From: Croceivirga thetidis
GTDB lineage: Bacteria > Bacteroidota > Bacteroidia > Flavobacteriales > Flavobacteriaceae
Direction: 5' to 3'
Length of the DNA: 64,000 bases
Assembly: GCF_012272815.1 (NCBI RefSeq)
Contig: NZ_JAAWWL010000001.1
Span: 1,018,154 to 1,082,153 of the forward strand
The notes below the pieces were generated by a model, which saw only the letters and a list, made by a program, of their open reading frames with translations, had not been told where the DNA came from and searched no databases. This document shows positions 1 through 12,100 of the stretch, in pieces. How positions within the stretch are numbered: position 1 is the stretch's first letter; each line of letters starts with the position of its first letter. The position numbers and the translations under genes are program-made.

Positions 1-1452
1 CCTAACCTATTTTATACTTGGTATCAAGACGGTCAAGCGGTTACCGCAAGAATTCTTGGTTTGTCTACCTACACTGTTGATTCAAGTACCGCAGGTTTTG
101 ATGGCCAATATTATGTTGAGGTTCAAGGAAATAATCCATGTATCGAGCAATCAAACAATGTTGAAATCACTGATGCAGGAACTTTTGATGTTACCAATGA
201 CCAAGAACTGAACTTAGTACTACTACCTGGCCAAACAAGAACGTTAAGTGTATCGTCGACCGCTACGAATCCAACATATCAATGGTACAAAGACGGTGTT
301 GCACTTACAGGAGAAACAAACCAATCGCTTGAAGTCACCGAAGCAGGTGATTATTACGTTACAATGACCCAAGGCGGCGCTTGTAGCAATAGTCAAGTTG
401 ATTCTGAGACCTATGTGGTGGTTACCCCTGATTCATTCGAATTACTAATTGAATATGCTACCTCGTACGCTCCGTGTGCCAATGCTGATGTAACCCTAAA
501 CCTCTTACAAATTAATGCACTATTTAGTGCACAGAGTCCTATCGATGTCACTAATGACCTAATAAACGACTTTAGTTATCAATGGACTTTGGACGGCAAT
601 ATAATTGTCGGAGAAACCAGCTCCTCATTAATGATAGTTGGCAATACCAACAATGGTGATTATGAATTAACGGCAACACTAGGCAGCTTTACCCCCATTT
701 CCAACACCCTTAGTGTGGAATTAACGGATAACTCTAGCTTTAGTATATCCAGTGATGGAACCGCACTTTGTTTTAATCAAACCTTAACGGTCACTTCGGA
801 CCAGACACTTGCTAATGAGGTTTTTGAGTGGACTCAAAATGGAGTGCCAATTAACAACACTGATGAATCCATAACAGTATCCGAACCAGGAATCTATCAA
901 CTGGTTGTGGAGTCAAACTCCTGTCCTTCAATCAGTAATACTATTGAAATCACACCATTTGATGATTCTGGTGTTACGATTGATGTTGAAGAGGAGTTTT
1001 TACTTGTCGAAGGAACATCAGTAATAGTTACCGCAGAAGGTGCAGAAACCTATGAATGGTATGATGAATCGAACAATCTTATATCATCAGAGGCTACGGC
1101 CAGCATTAGCTTGGCTGGAACATATCTGCTAATTGCCAGCTTGGACAATTGCAGTGTTACAAGAACTTTTACGGCTATTTACAGAGATGAATTTGAAGTG
1201 CCCAATGTAATCACTGTTAATGGCGATGGAATCAATGATTTGTGGTTGCTCCCCAATATTTATTCAGGAAATCCAAATGTCAAGGTGACCATTTTTGATG
1301 CTGCCGGAAACCAAATATTTCAACAGGTCAATTATCAAAACAATTGGCCAGAGTCAAATACTCAGTTCACCAAACAGAATATGATTTTCTATTACAACAT
1401 TAAAGAATCAGGCACAACAGTAAAACAAGGTACCATAACGGTAATTAAATAA
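1..1452 (+). CDS. Surface protein with Ig-like repeats and T9SS type B sorting domain, 5'-truncated
   Basis: The reading frame is open from the first base, so the start lies outside the window. The visible part is a string of roughly 80-residue Ig-like beta-sandwich modules marked by repeated WY/YEWY and GxYxL motifs and paired cysteines. The last about 85 residues match the gliding-motility-associated C-terminal domain (CHU_C, T9SS type B sorting signal): VNGDGINDLW followed by the typical FDAAGNQIF strand and a terminal TITVIK. In this family the C-terminal domain directs export through the type IX secretion system to the cell surface. The stop codon overlaps the ATG of the next gene by one base (taATG), so the two are translationally coupled. 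An adhesin role is inferred from architecture and neighbours. Confidence 0.85.
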   Translation, partial: PNLFYTWYQDGQAVTARILGLSTYTVDSSTAGFDGQYYVEVQGNNPCIEQSNNVEITDAGTFDVTNDQELNLVLLPGQTRTLSVSSTATNPTYQWYKDGVALTGETNQSLEVTEAGDYYVTMTQGGACSNSQVDSETYVVVTPDSFELLIEYATSYAPCANADVTLNLLQINALFSAQSPIDVTNDLINDFSYQWTLDGNIIVGETSSSLMIVGNTNNGDYELTATLGSFTPISNTLSVELTDNSSFSISSDGTALCFNQTLTVTSDQTLANEVFEWTQNGVPINNTDESITVSEPGIYQLVVESNSCPSISNTIEITPFDDSGVTIDVEEEFLLVEGTSVIVTAEGAETYEWYDESNNLISSEATASISLAGTYLLIASLDNCSVTRTFTAIYRDEFEVPNVITVNGDGINDLWLLPNIYSGNPNVKVTIFDAAGNQIFQQVNYQNNWPESNTQFTKQNMIFYYNIKESGTTVKQGTITVIK

Positions 1453-3158
1453 TGCCCAAGTTAAAAACCTACATAACCGTTTTTGCATTACTGCTTTTTA
1501 CTATCGTAAAGGGACAGGAAGAATCTCCATTTGCAACCTACGATGTTCCCGCACATAATTTATTGAAGTTCAACAGATTTCTTATAAACCCCACATTTTC
1601 AACAGTACGTGAAGACAAGTCTTATTTCAACATGCAGCATCGAAACCAATCGGTTTCATTTGAAGACAACTTTAGAGCTTACTTCTTAAGTTACAGTGGA
1701 CGTATTGGCGACAGAAGCGGTGTTGGACTGGGTGTATTCAATCAACGTGAAGGCCTTGTCGATAATTATGGTGTGCTCGCCAACTACGGTTATGGTATCC
1801 GATTGACTCAAGACAGTAATTTTACTTTTGGCGCCAACTTTATTTACTACAATAGTGGAATCAACCAAAACAGGGCAAATCCTATTGATGCTGACCCAGC
1901 CTTACTAGCTTTGGAAAGCACTTCTTTGTTCTCGTTCCAACCTGGTTTCAATATTTCCTACAAGAATTTTGATTTTGGTGTTTTCGCAGAAAATCTCTTC
2001 GATTATAACATTAAAACCAGTGAGTCGGTCACCGAATTCAATGCAAAGACCTTTAGCGCCCACCTACAATACACTCATCTTTTTAGTGGCGGTTATGGCC
2101 TATTTGAAGATGCCCGGTTATTGAGCTTGGCTCGAGTTAGAAAAGTAGGGGAGACCGACTTGGTGTTTGGGGGAAATTTTATCATGGAAATGCCAAAAGT
2201 TGGCTGGGTACAACTGGGTTATGATACGTTTTATGGAGCGGCAGCTGGGGTAGGGTTTAATGTTGGAAAAAGGGTGTCGTTAGGATACACTGTCGAACAA
2301 GGTTTTGGAACCAATTTTGAAAATTTTGGTATAAACCACGAAATCTCACTAGCCTATTCCTTCACCCCACACTTAACTGAGGATCGGGTAAAACGTGATC
2401 GAAGAAGAAAAAATAAGGAAGATGGATATACAGAGGATATTGTTGAAAATGACGACAGAAACAACGCCAATAGCATAATTCAACAAAAAGAGGATGAACT
2501 AGCCGAACTTAGAAAGAGGATTCAAGAAAACAATGATTTAATCAATCAATTACTCAAAAACAAAGACTCTTCAGACAACAAGAAAATTACTGAGCTTGAA
2601 AATACCATCTCAAAGCTCATGTCGCAATTAAACGATAAAAAATTAGCGGCTTCAAGAGCCAACGCTGAAGAAAGCAAAAAGGCCGTTGTTACAAATTCCA
2701 AGAAAAAGGAGTTCAAAGAATCTGCTGGGGGTCGCGTAATCGAGAGTTTGAACATTCCTGGTATTAGAAGTGGCTATTATGTAATTGCCAACGTTTTTAG
2801 GTCTGAAAAATATGTTACCCCATTTGTTGAAAAACTTGAAAAGAAAGGATTAAGGCCTGGGTTCTTTACCAATCCAAGAAACAACTTAAAATATGTGTTT
2901 GTTAAGCGTTATGGTGCCTTCCAAAACGCATTAAAAGCCTATAAAACCAAGATAGATGGGTCCTACCAAGAAGAAGTCTGGATTATTAAAATTAATGGTA
3001 ACGAAGGTACTTCGGCAGATGTAAAGTTTGATGATGAATCGTTGAATATAGAAGACGGGGAGAAACATGTACTAATACGATTACCGGTCCAATCAAGAAT
3101 AAAAAATTTAAATACCGCCTCACCCATAACAAGCCCAAATCAGACCAGCCAAATCTAA
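1452..3158 (+). CDS. PorP/SprF-family outer-membrane protein with coiled coil and C-terminal SPOR-like domain
   Basis: This is a 568-residue protein with a signal peptide (about residues 1-21, ending VKG-Q). Residues about 30-310 are a PorP/SprF beta-barrel, with the family hallmark of an early NPTF segment (residues about 46-49) and repeated GxGxGV strands. Family members are normally 300-330 residues; this one carries about 250 extra. The extension holds a charged linker, a coiled coil (about 340-400, rich in E, K and L heptads) and an SPOR-like alpha/beta module (about 440-520, starting GYYVIANVF and ending VWIIKING). PorP/SprF proteins partner with T9SS-exported adhesins; SPOR domains bind peptidoglycan. 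It sits between two T9SS cargo genes, overlapping the first by one base and 20 bp before the second. Confidence 0.85.
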   Translation: MPKLKTYITVFALLLFTIVKGQEESPFATYDVPAHNLLKFNRFLINPTFSTVREDKSYFNMQHRNQSVSFEDNFRAYFLSYSGRIGDRSGVGLGVFNQREGLVDNYGVLANYGYGIRLTQDSNFTFGANFIYYNSGINQNRANPIDADPALLALESTSLFSFQPGFNISYKNFDFGVFAENLFDYNIKTSESVTEFNAKTFSAHLQYTHLFSGGYGLFEDARLLSLARVRKVGETDLVFGGNFIMEMPKVGWVQLGYDTFYGAAAGVGFNVGKRVSLGYTVEQGFGTNFENFGINHEISLAYSFTPHLTEDRVKRDRRRKNKEDGYTEDIVENDDRNNANSIIQQKEDELAELRKRIQENNDLINQLLKNKDSSDNKKITELENTISKLMSQLNDKKLAASRANAEESKKAVVTNSKKKEFKESAGGRVIESLNIPGIRSGYYVIANVFRSEKYVTPFVEKLEKKGLRPGFFTNPRNNLKYVFVKRYGAFQNALKAYKTKIDGSYQEEVWIIKINGNEGTSADVKFDDESLNIEDGEKHVLIRLPVQSRIKNLNTASPITSPNQTSQI

Positions 3159-3178
3159 ACTAAAAGTCGCTAGCCTAA

Positions 3179-6100
3179 ATGAAAACAACCTACTTGAAAC
3201 ACCTACTTCAGTTACTTGTCTTTTCATTTGTCCTAACAACGGGCATGGCCCAAGAATACAATTCATTTGATATTCGATATCAAAACAATATAAAAGGTGA
3301 CCTCACTTTTATTGGTAATAATATAGTTAATCGCGATGGAGGCACCGCTACAACTGAACCTGAAGACGCCTATAACAACCTCAGTACAGATTCAAACAGC
3401 GATCCTGAAACTGAAGGTTTTTTCAATTATAATGACTTCAAGAACATGCAATATATTGATGTGGATGGAGACCCAACCACATTCAGTTCGAGTTCTTCTA
3501 CATTCACATTTCCACAAGCTAATTGTAACCTAATTCGATACGCAGGCTTGTATTGGTCTGCAACCTACCCCAGTGAAACTGCAAACGGATTTTACGATGG
3601 TGTTACTTACACTCCAAATACCATAACTCCCGGTACGGGAAGACAAACAGATTTCAATCAAGTACGGTTTCGAGTACCTGGGGGCACCTACGTCGATGTA
3701 ACCGCTGATGAAGTTCTTTTTGACGGTTTTTCCAGTACCGATCCTGATGTACAAAGAAACAGTCCTTATGCATGTTATGCAGATGTAACTGCTTTAGTGT
3801 CCGCACTTGCCAATCCTGAAGGAGAATATACTGTTGCAAACATCCGGTCGGTAACAGGGTCGTTAACCCCTGGTGGTGGAGCTGCCGGTGGATGGACTCT
3901 TGTAATTGTCTACGAAAACCCAAATTTAACAGGTAAGCTTATCACCACTTTTGATGGCTTTGCTTGGGTTAATGGAAGCAACTCCATCGATATCAATTAT
4001 AATGGATTCAACACAATTCCCGCAGGACCTGTGAATGCTGATATCGGTGTCGCTTCGCTAGAGGGAGATTATAGAATCGAAGGCGATGGCATGAGTATTC
4101 GCGCAGCAAGTTCAGCTACATTTACGACCATCAACAACGCTACGAACCCAGCAGATAATTTCTTTAACAGTAATATTACCCTCGACGGTGTAGTGACCAC
4201 CAATAGAACCCCCGCTAGTATAAACACATTGGGCTACGATACGGATATGTTTTTGTTAAGCAATCCTGCAAATGCGGTTATTCCAAATGCAGAGACCGAT
4301 GCAACGTTTCGTTTTTCAACTAATGGAGACTCTTACTATCCCTTTTTTAATTCTTTTAATGTCGAGATAATTGAACCAAATATTGTTCTTGAAAAGCGTG
4401 TGGAAGATATTGCTGGTAATGATATCACTGGTCTAGGGGTAAATCTTGGGCAACAACTCGATTATGTGCTTTCTTTCGTTAATACTGGTAATGACGATGC
4501 CACCAATTACACAATTAGAGATGTACTCCCAATTAACGTTACCCTTGACGAATTGACAATGACATTGCCTACTGGTGTAACCTATTCTTATGATAGTGTC
4601 AATAGGGAAATCATATTTTCAATTCCGGATAACTTGGTTGAAGTGGGTGACCCTACATCGAATATTCGTATGCGTGTTCAAGTAGCACAGAATTGTTTTG
4701 ATTTTATCGATGCTTGTTCCAACCAAATCGAAAATTTGGCATTCTCAACATATGAGGGCATCATAAATGATAACCAAATAACTGACGATCCCAGTGTGTC
4801 TGATTTCGACAATTGTGGTTTTGTAACCCCTGGAGCAACTAACTTTCTGTTGGACGATTTAGCAAATTGTGATTTTTCAAGAACAGTTGAATTATGCGGA
4901 GACGATGTGTTGCTTGATGCCGGTGATAATTTCGACAGCTACACTTGGTATTTGGACTCAAATGGAAATAGCATAATTGATGCGGGCGATGTTGTCGTAA
5001 CAGATGCAGACGCAGATAACGACCCAAGTACCCTATTGGTTAGTCAAACAGGCACATATATCGTTGATAAGGACGTGGCTGACCCCTGTCTTGGTTTTCA
5101 AGAAATCATTCATGTTACACTTTTTGGAACCACACAGGTCAACCCAATTTCTACATTAATCAATGATACCTCAAATACTGTAGATGGCGAAGTGGTGGTT
5201 TGCCCTAACGATGGTCAAGAACTACCAGAAATCTTTTTGTGTGGATTAAACGACACTGAACTCATCCAAATTAACATACCGGATGCTGACAGCATTGAGT
5301 GGGAGCAACTTGACGAAGCAAGTTGTGGTACCGCAACCGCCGATTGTGCCAATACCGATGGTAATTGTACTTGGAACAACGTGGCAAATGGCAATGACTT
5401 CCTCGCACAAGATGCTGGTCAATACCGTTTGATAATAAACTATCAAAATGGTTGCTTCAGTAGATTCTACTTCAATATTTATAAGAATCCCCTAGACCCA
5501 CAATACACCTTTGACGATATCATGTGCGGTAATCCAGGTAATATTACCGTTACCAATGTGCCACTTAACTATGAGTTCCAGTTGTTGGATGCGACCACAA
5601 ACAATGTACTAGTTGGCTATAATCCTAATCCAAGTTTTGATATAGCTACAAACGGTATTTACGCTGTAGAAATTAGACAACAAGGTGTTTCGGATGGTTG
5701 TGTTTTTCGACTGGATGATATTGGAATTAGGGAAAGAAATTTTCAGGTAGATGTTTCCTCGGTTGATACAAATTGCAATGGTTTAGGTTCTATTTCAATT
5801 TCTGTTCTTGATGTTGAACCTCAGTACTATTACGAAATACTACTGGGAGGAACTTCGGTTGATACCTTTGGTCCTACGAACGACAATAATCATACATTCA
5901 GCAATTTAAATGATGGTACTTACGAAGTACGGGCAAGTACTGATGATGGTTGTGCATTTACCCAAAACATTACTATTAACGACGTTACTGATTTGGCAGT
6001 TAGTGCATTGGTAACAAAGTCCATTGATTGTACTGATGGTACGGTTGAGCTTACCCCTTCGGGAGGGTTTCCCAACCCAGATTACTTCTTTGCCATTTGG

Positions 6101-9100
6101 AGTCATGATGGAGTTGACCTATACCCAGATGTTGCTAGTATTCCTGGTAGTGCTTATCAAATTGGGACTACGTATAGTTTTAATGCATCAGAAGCTGGTG
6201 ATTATGAATTTATTGTAGTTGATGGCTACAATTGTAGTTTCATATCTAATGAAATAACCATTACCGAACAACCGTCAATTGACTACACCACAAGCCTTAC
6301 AAATGAAACTTGCTTTAATCAACAGGATGGCACTTATACGGTAAACGTAATAAACAGCAATGGTTATTCTTTATCGTATGTTCTAACGTATCCTGATAGT
6401 TCAACGCAATCAAACACCTCGGGTCAATTTACCGGATTGGGAAGTGGGGGATATGTTTTGACCGTAACACAAACCCAAGGGGCAATATCTTGTGATTTTG
6501 TGGAAACATTTTCAATTGGTGGCCCAACAGCTCCCTTATCATCAAATGCTGTTTTTCTGCAAGACTATACTTGTACTCAATTTGCAACAATTGAAGCACA
6601 GAACACTGTCGGTGGTACCCCGCCCTATGAATATTCAATTGATGGTATAAATTTTGACGGTAGTTTCGGTGCTGAACAATTTGGCGGTCTCGTTGACGGC
6701 ACTTACACCATTACCGTTCGCGATGCCAATGGCTGTACCATTCAAACCAATGCAATAACCATAGACCCTTTCGTTGAACCAAGCGACTTAACATTTGTTG
6801 CCTCAGCAGCCGTTTGCCCGGCCAATACTTCAGACGTTACAACAACAGTAGTTGATGGTGAGGGGCCTTTTTTGTTTGAAATCACATCACCTGCAACTAT
6901 TGCTGCAACTACAATAACGGGTAATTCTGCGTCATTCGTAGGCCTAACACCAGATACTTATATATTCCAAGTAACAGATGCTAATGGGTGTTCATATGAC
7001 GAAAGCTTTACAATTGCTCCTGTAGTACCTATTGATGTCGTTGGGACTTTAGACGCCAATCAAACATGCTTCAATGATGGTTCGGGGGCAATCTCTTTTG
7101 ACGTTCTCAATTTTTCAACGGATTATAACTACGCTGTAACTGGCCCTCAAAATTTTTCAGGTAACAACGAAACGTCAACAAACCTTTCCTTTACCGGCCT
7201 CGATGTTGGAACTTATACAATTCAAGTAACTGATAACACGACAAATTGTACCGACACTACAGATGTAACCGTAAACGGTCCCTCATCCCAATTGACCATT
7301 ACTGCGAATGAAACACAACCAACCTGTACTGCCCCTGGCAGTGTTATTGTAACAGCCTCTGGTGGTTGGGGTAGGTATAATTTCGTTTTGACTAATCCAG
7401 ATGCAACAACAGTTGGACCAACATTCAACGGAAACTTCTCGGGTCTAACGCAAACCGGCACTTTCACAGCAACAGCAACAGATGCAAATGGTTGTTCTGT
7501 TTCTACGACATTTACTTTAACCAATCCTACCAGTCCTATTTTGGGTATAACCCCAAATGATTCTTGTTATGACGACGCAACGGGGCTGACGTTAACGGCA
7601 ACTGTACTTTCTGGGGGTGATGGTAATTATGAATATAGCTTAAATGGTGGCGCATTTGTGCCAACAAACAGTTTTACAGGTTTAACCTCGGGTACATATA
7701 CCATTGAAGTAAGAGATGGTAATAATTGTACGGATACTGAGGTGATAACCATTAACCCAGAAATTTCGGTGGTTGCCAACGCTTCAAATATTTCTGCTTG
7801 TGGCAGTTCTACAGATATCAACATTACACCCGCAGGAGGTGATGGCAATTATGTTTTTGCTGTTGTTGGAGATGGGGTAACACCCACTGCAGGCGATTTT
7901 TCAGCTACTAACCCTATTTCAGTAAATGCCACTGGCAATTACGACGTTTATGTTCGCGATAATAATGGTGCTGCGGCTTTCTGTGAGGCTTCTTTTGATA
8001 TTACCATTGGTCAAGACGACCCATTAACAATAGCTGCTACAGAAACACCTATTCTGTGTAGCGGTGAAAGCAACGGTTCGATTACAATTACCGCAGGAGG
8101 AGGCGAGGCCCCTTATGAATACAGCAATAATGGTGGCACTAATTATCAGGTTTCAAACACTTTCACCAATCTCTCCGCTACAAATTATGATTTGGTTATT
8201 CGAGATGCCAATGGGTGTACGGTTAACTTGATATACGCATTGATATCACCACAAACCCTATCAGCATCAGCGGCTGTTACCGAACTAGCAGAATGTAACG
8301 TTGCAGGTGCAGAGGTGCGAATCAGCAATGTTATTGGGGGCACTGCTCCATATGAATACAGCTTTGATGGAGGTTCAAACTATGTCTCAAGCAGTACTGC
8401 AAATCTACTCCCAGGAACCCATAATTTAAGTGTTCGAGATGCAAATGGTTGTACATTCACAATGACAGTCGATGTTGCAGATGCGCCAGACGAACCTGTA
8501 GTATCGGCTACAGTTTCATATGAATGTGATGGGGAGGGGGTAATAACGGTTAATACTGGAGATCCAACTTATGACTACACTTACGAATTGAATAGTGTTC
8601 CAAACACACCAGAAACTTCAAACATATTTAACAATGTTCCAGTGGGCAACCATACCGTGACGGTAAATTACACCTCGAATATACCACCTGCTGTAAGCAC
8701 CCTTTTAAACGAAGATTTCGGTGTTGGAGCGCCCACTGCGATCCCTGAAATTGACCCATTATTTTGTTTTGAGCCGCAAGACGGAAATCCAAGTTCTTGC
8801 CCTGCTTTTGGGACTGATACCCATATTCAAGATGGAGAATACTCTGTCGCAAATACAATTGTAAACCCATATACTTGGTTGGTTCCAAATGAACAATCAG
8901 GTGACCCAAATGGCCGCTATCTCGCTATCAACGTTGGGGGTGTTGCAGGGGTAGGCGGTATCGTATATGCTAAGCGTAATATTGAAATCATACCTAACCA
9001 AGATATTACCGTATCTCTTGATCTATTCAATTTAAAATTTGTGGGATCTACGGGAGTTGACGCCAATTTGGAAATCGAACTTGTTGACCCAAGTGGCACA

Positions 9101-12100
9101 GTCATTAGCAGTTTGGCCACTGGTCCGATACCAAAAACAAATAATGCAGATGACTGGCTTACCGCTAACATAACTCTAAATCCAGGGGCTAACTCAAATA
9201 TTGATATCGTAATCAGAACCATTGCGGTTGCCACAGGTGGTAACGATGTTGTAATTGACAATATCATAGCTGTTCAATCACCTATTGTTTGTTCGCAATC
9301 AATCGATATACCTGTGGTTGTTGAACCAGGAAATGCTTTCGGAGCCAATCTAACGGCCTTTTCAAATGTTACTTGTAACACTGGTGTTGATGGTAGTATA
9401 ACGTTCGAAGTTGAAAACTTCGATACCGCCAATGGTTACGAATATTCAGTTAATGGAGGTGCCTTCACGGCCGCTCCAACAGGGCCTGTTCCAAATACAA
9501 TTACAATCTCAGGGCTAGCAGCAAATAATTACACTATTGAGGTTAGAGATATAAATGACAATAGTTGTTCCGTAACCCTCAACCAAACTATTTCTGAACC
9601 AAGTCCTGTTGTTGCCACCGCAAGTTTGACCGATGTTTTAACGTGTGCTAACGGAGGTGCTACGATTACCGCATCTGCTAGTGGGGGGACTCCAAATTAT
9701 AGCTATCAACTCGAAGATGATTTGGGAGGTATTATAATTGGTTATGATTTCACCACAAATGGAACGAATACGGTTTTTACCGGACTATCGGCTGGAGATT
9801 ATATCATTAGGGCAAGGGACACCAATAATTGCGAAGACATTATAGATAGCGCAATTACCGTTGACCCTACTAATAGCATAGTATTCAACACCATGGTTAC
9901 CAATTGTTATTCGGGCGCAAATGATGCTACAATTCAGATAAACGTCACGGATGGCAATGGGGGTTACGAATTCAGTTTAAACGGAGGTCCATTTATTGCT
10001 CCCACACCTTCAACTGCTACTTCATATACCTTCCAAAATTTAACTGATGGTACATATACCGTAGATGTTAGAGATGGTTTTGGATGTATTGCAACACAGC
10101 AAATTGTCACAATTAACCCCGAATTACAGGCAAGTGCAGTGTTGAATAGTGATTTAACCTGTCTTGTTGATGCTTCAATCACAATAAACGCTTCAGGCGG
10201 TGTCTCCGCGTATTCATACGAATGGTCAAACGATGGGGGGACCACCTTTCAAAGCACTAATTTTACAGGTAACACCTTTACAACCAACGTATTTGGAACA
10301 TATATTTTTCGAGTAACGGATAGTTCTACTCCTGCAAATTGTACCGTGTTGACAAATCAAATAATGGTCACTGAAGCACAAACTCCTGTAATTTCCAATA
10401 TAACTCCAACGGATATTCTTTGTAATGGAGATATTACAGGTGTATTGGAAATCACTATTGATACCTCTGTTGGTTTGGCCCCTTACGTTATTAATGTCAC
10501 CGAAACAATTACCTCTACCAACTATGGTACCCAGACAACAAGCCTTCCTGCGGGGAACTATAGTGTTACCATTACTGATGCAAAAGGTTGTGTTTCCAAC
10601 CCTTTTAACGTTGCAATAACCGAACCCACTCCCATTCTACAAAATACCAGCAGTACGAACCTTGTGTGTACAGTTTCAGGTACGGATTTAGGTACGATAA
10701 CTATAGATGCTTCAGGAGGCTCTCCGACATATATTTATACCGTTCATAATACGGACTTTAGCTATAATCAAAACTATGACACTTCTACCGGAACCAATGA
10801 CCACACATTTAGTGGACTTGATTTTGGAGATTATACGGTAATCGTGCGGGATGCAAATAATTGCGAATCCACCTCTACCATAACAATTACAACTGGGCCG
10901 GATATTTTAATAACCACCCAAGGAACCGCTGGCTGTACACCAGGTAGTGGTGAAATGGATGTTACAGCAGATACGACCTCTGGAACGCTAGGTGGAGGCC
11001 CATTTTATTTTGCTATTTTCCCAGCCCCGCCATTCAATGCTCTCGACCCAGCGTGGAATGCAGCAACCACTACAGTTGCGCCGGCCACCTCGCCAAATTC
11101 ATTTACATTCACAGGTCTTACCCCTGGAGTAACCTACACTTTTGTCGTTCATGATGTAAGTTCTGGATGTGAATTCAATCAAGAGGCCACAGTGCCAGTT
11201 GCAGCAACTTCAACTATGGCGGTCACAATCGACACCATTGAAAACGTTACCTGTACGGGTGCAGCTGATGGTTCGGTAGATTTTACCGTATCAGGGCACG
11301 GCGGTAGCGATATTAATTACGAACTTTTCCAATTTGTTACAAACGTTACAACTGGAATTACCGGCTCCATTTCGGGGATTGTTGGTGGCCCAGAGACCGA
11401 AACGCTTTCGGCTTTAGCGCCTGGGGAATATTACTTATTACTAGAGGAGGCTAATGGCCCCAATACTGGCTGCGTAATCGCCTCAGCCCCTTTTACGATA
11501 ACACAGTCACCTAATCTTTTACAGGTAACTGCAGATTCACCCCAAAATGACAATTGTAACCCAAATGAAGGGTTAATAACGGCAGTAGCACAATTTGGTA
11601 CGGCTCCTTATGAATTTCAATACCTGCGGAATACAGACCCGGCTCCTACAGCTACTAGTCCTGGTTGGTTATCCGTAACTTCTATGAACGTAGAGTCTGG
11701 GAACTACATTGTTTACGTTAAAGACGCAAACGATTGTATTCAAAGTGATGCGGTGACCGTACTACTAGACGCAGATCCTCAAATCTCAGTCGCAGTAGTT
11801 GATGAATGTGTTACAGAAGGAAACTTTGAAGTGCTGGTTACATTAAATAATCCTCTATTGGCAATATCTCCATTCGGTTTAAGTCTAAATGGTGGGCCTT
11901 CACAAAACATAACTTTCAATGGTAGTAACCAATATACAGTATCCGGAATCAGTTCTGGACTTGGACAAACGATAACCATTACTGATTTTAATGGGTGCTC
12001 TGACACTCAAAACTTTGATATCCATCCTCCTTTACAATTCAATGCGACCATGACTACAGCACTTGATTGTGAAGTCGCTCCAGCAAACAATGCAGAAATT

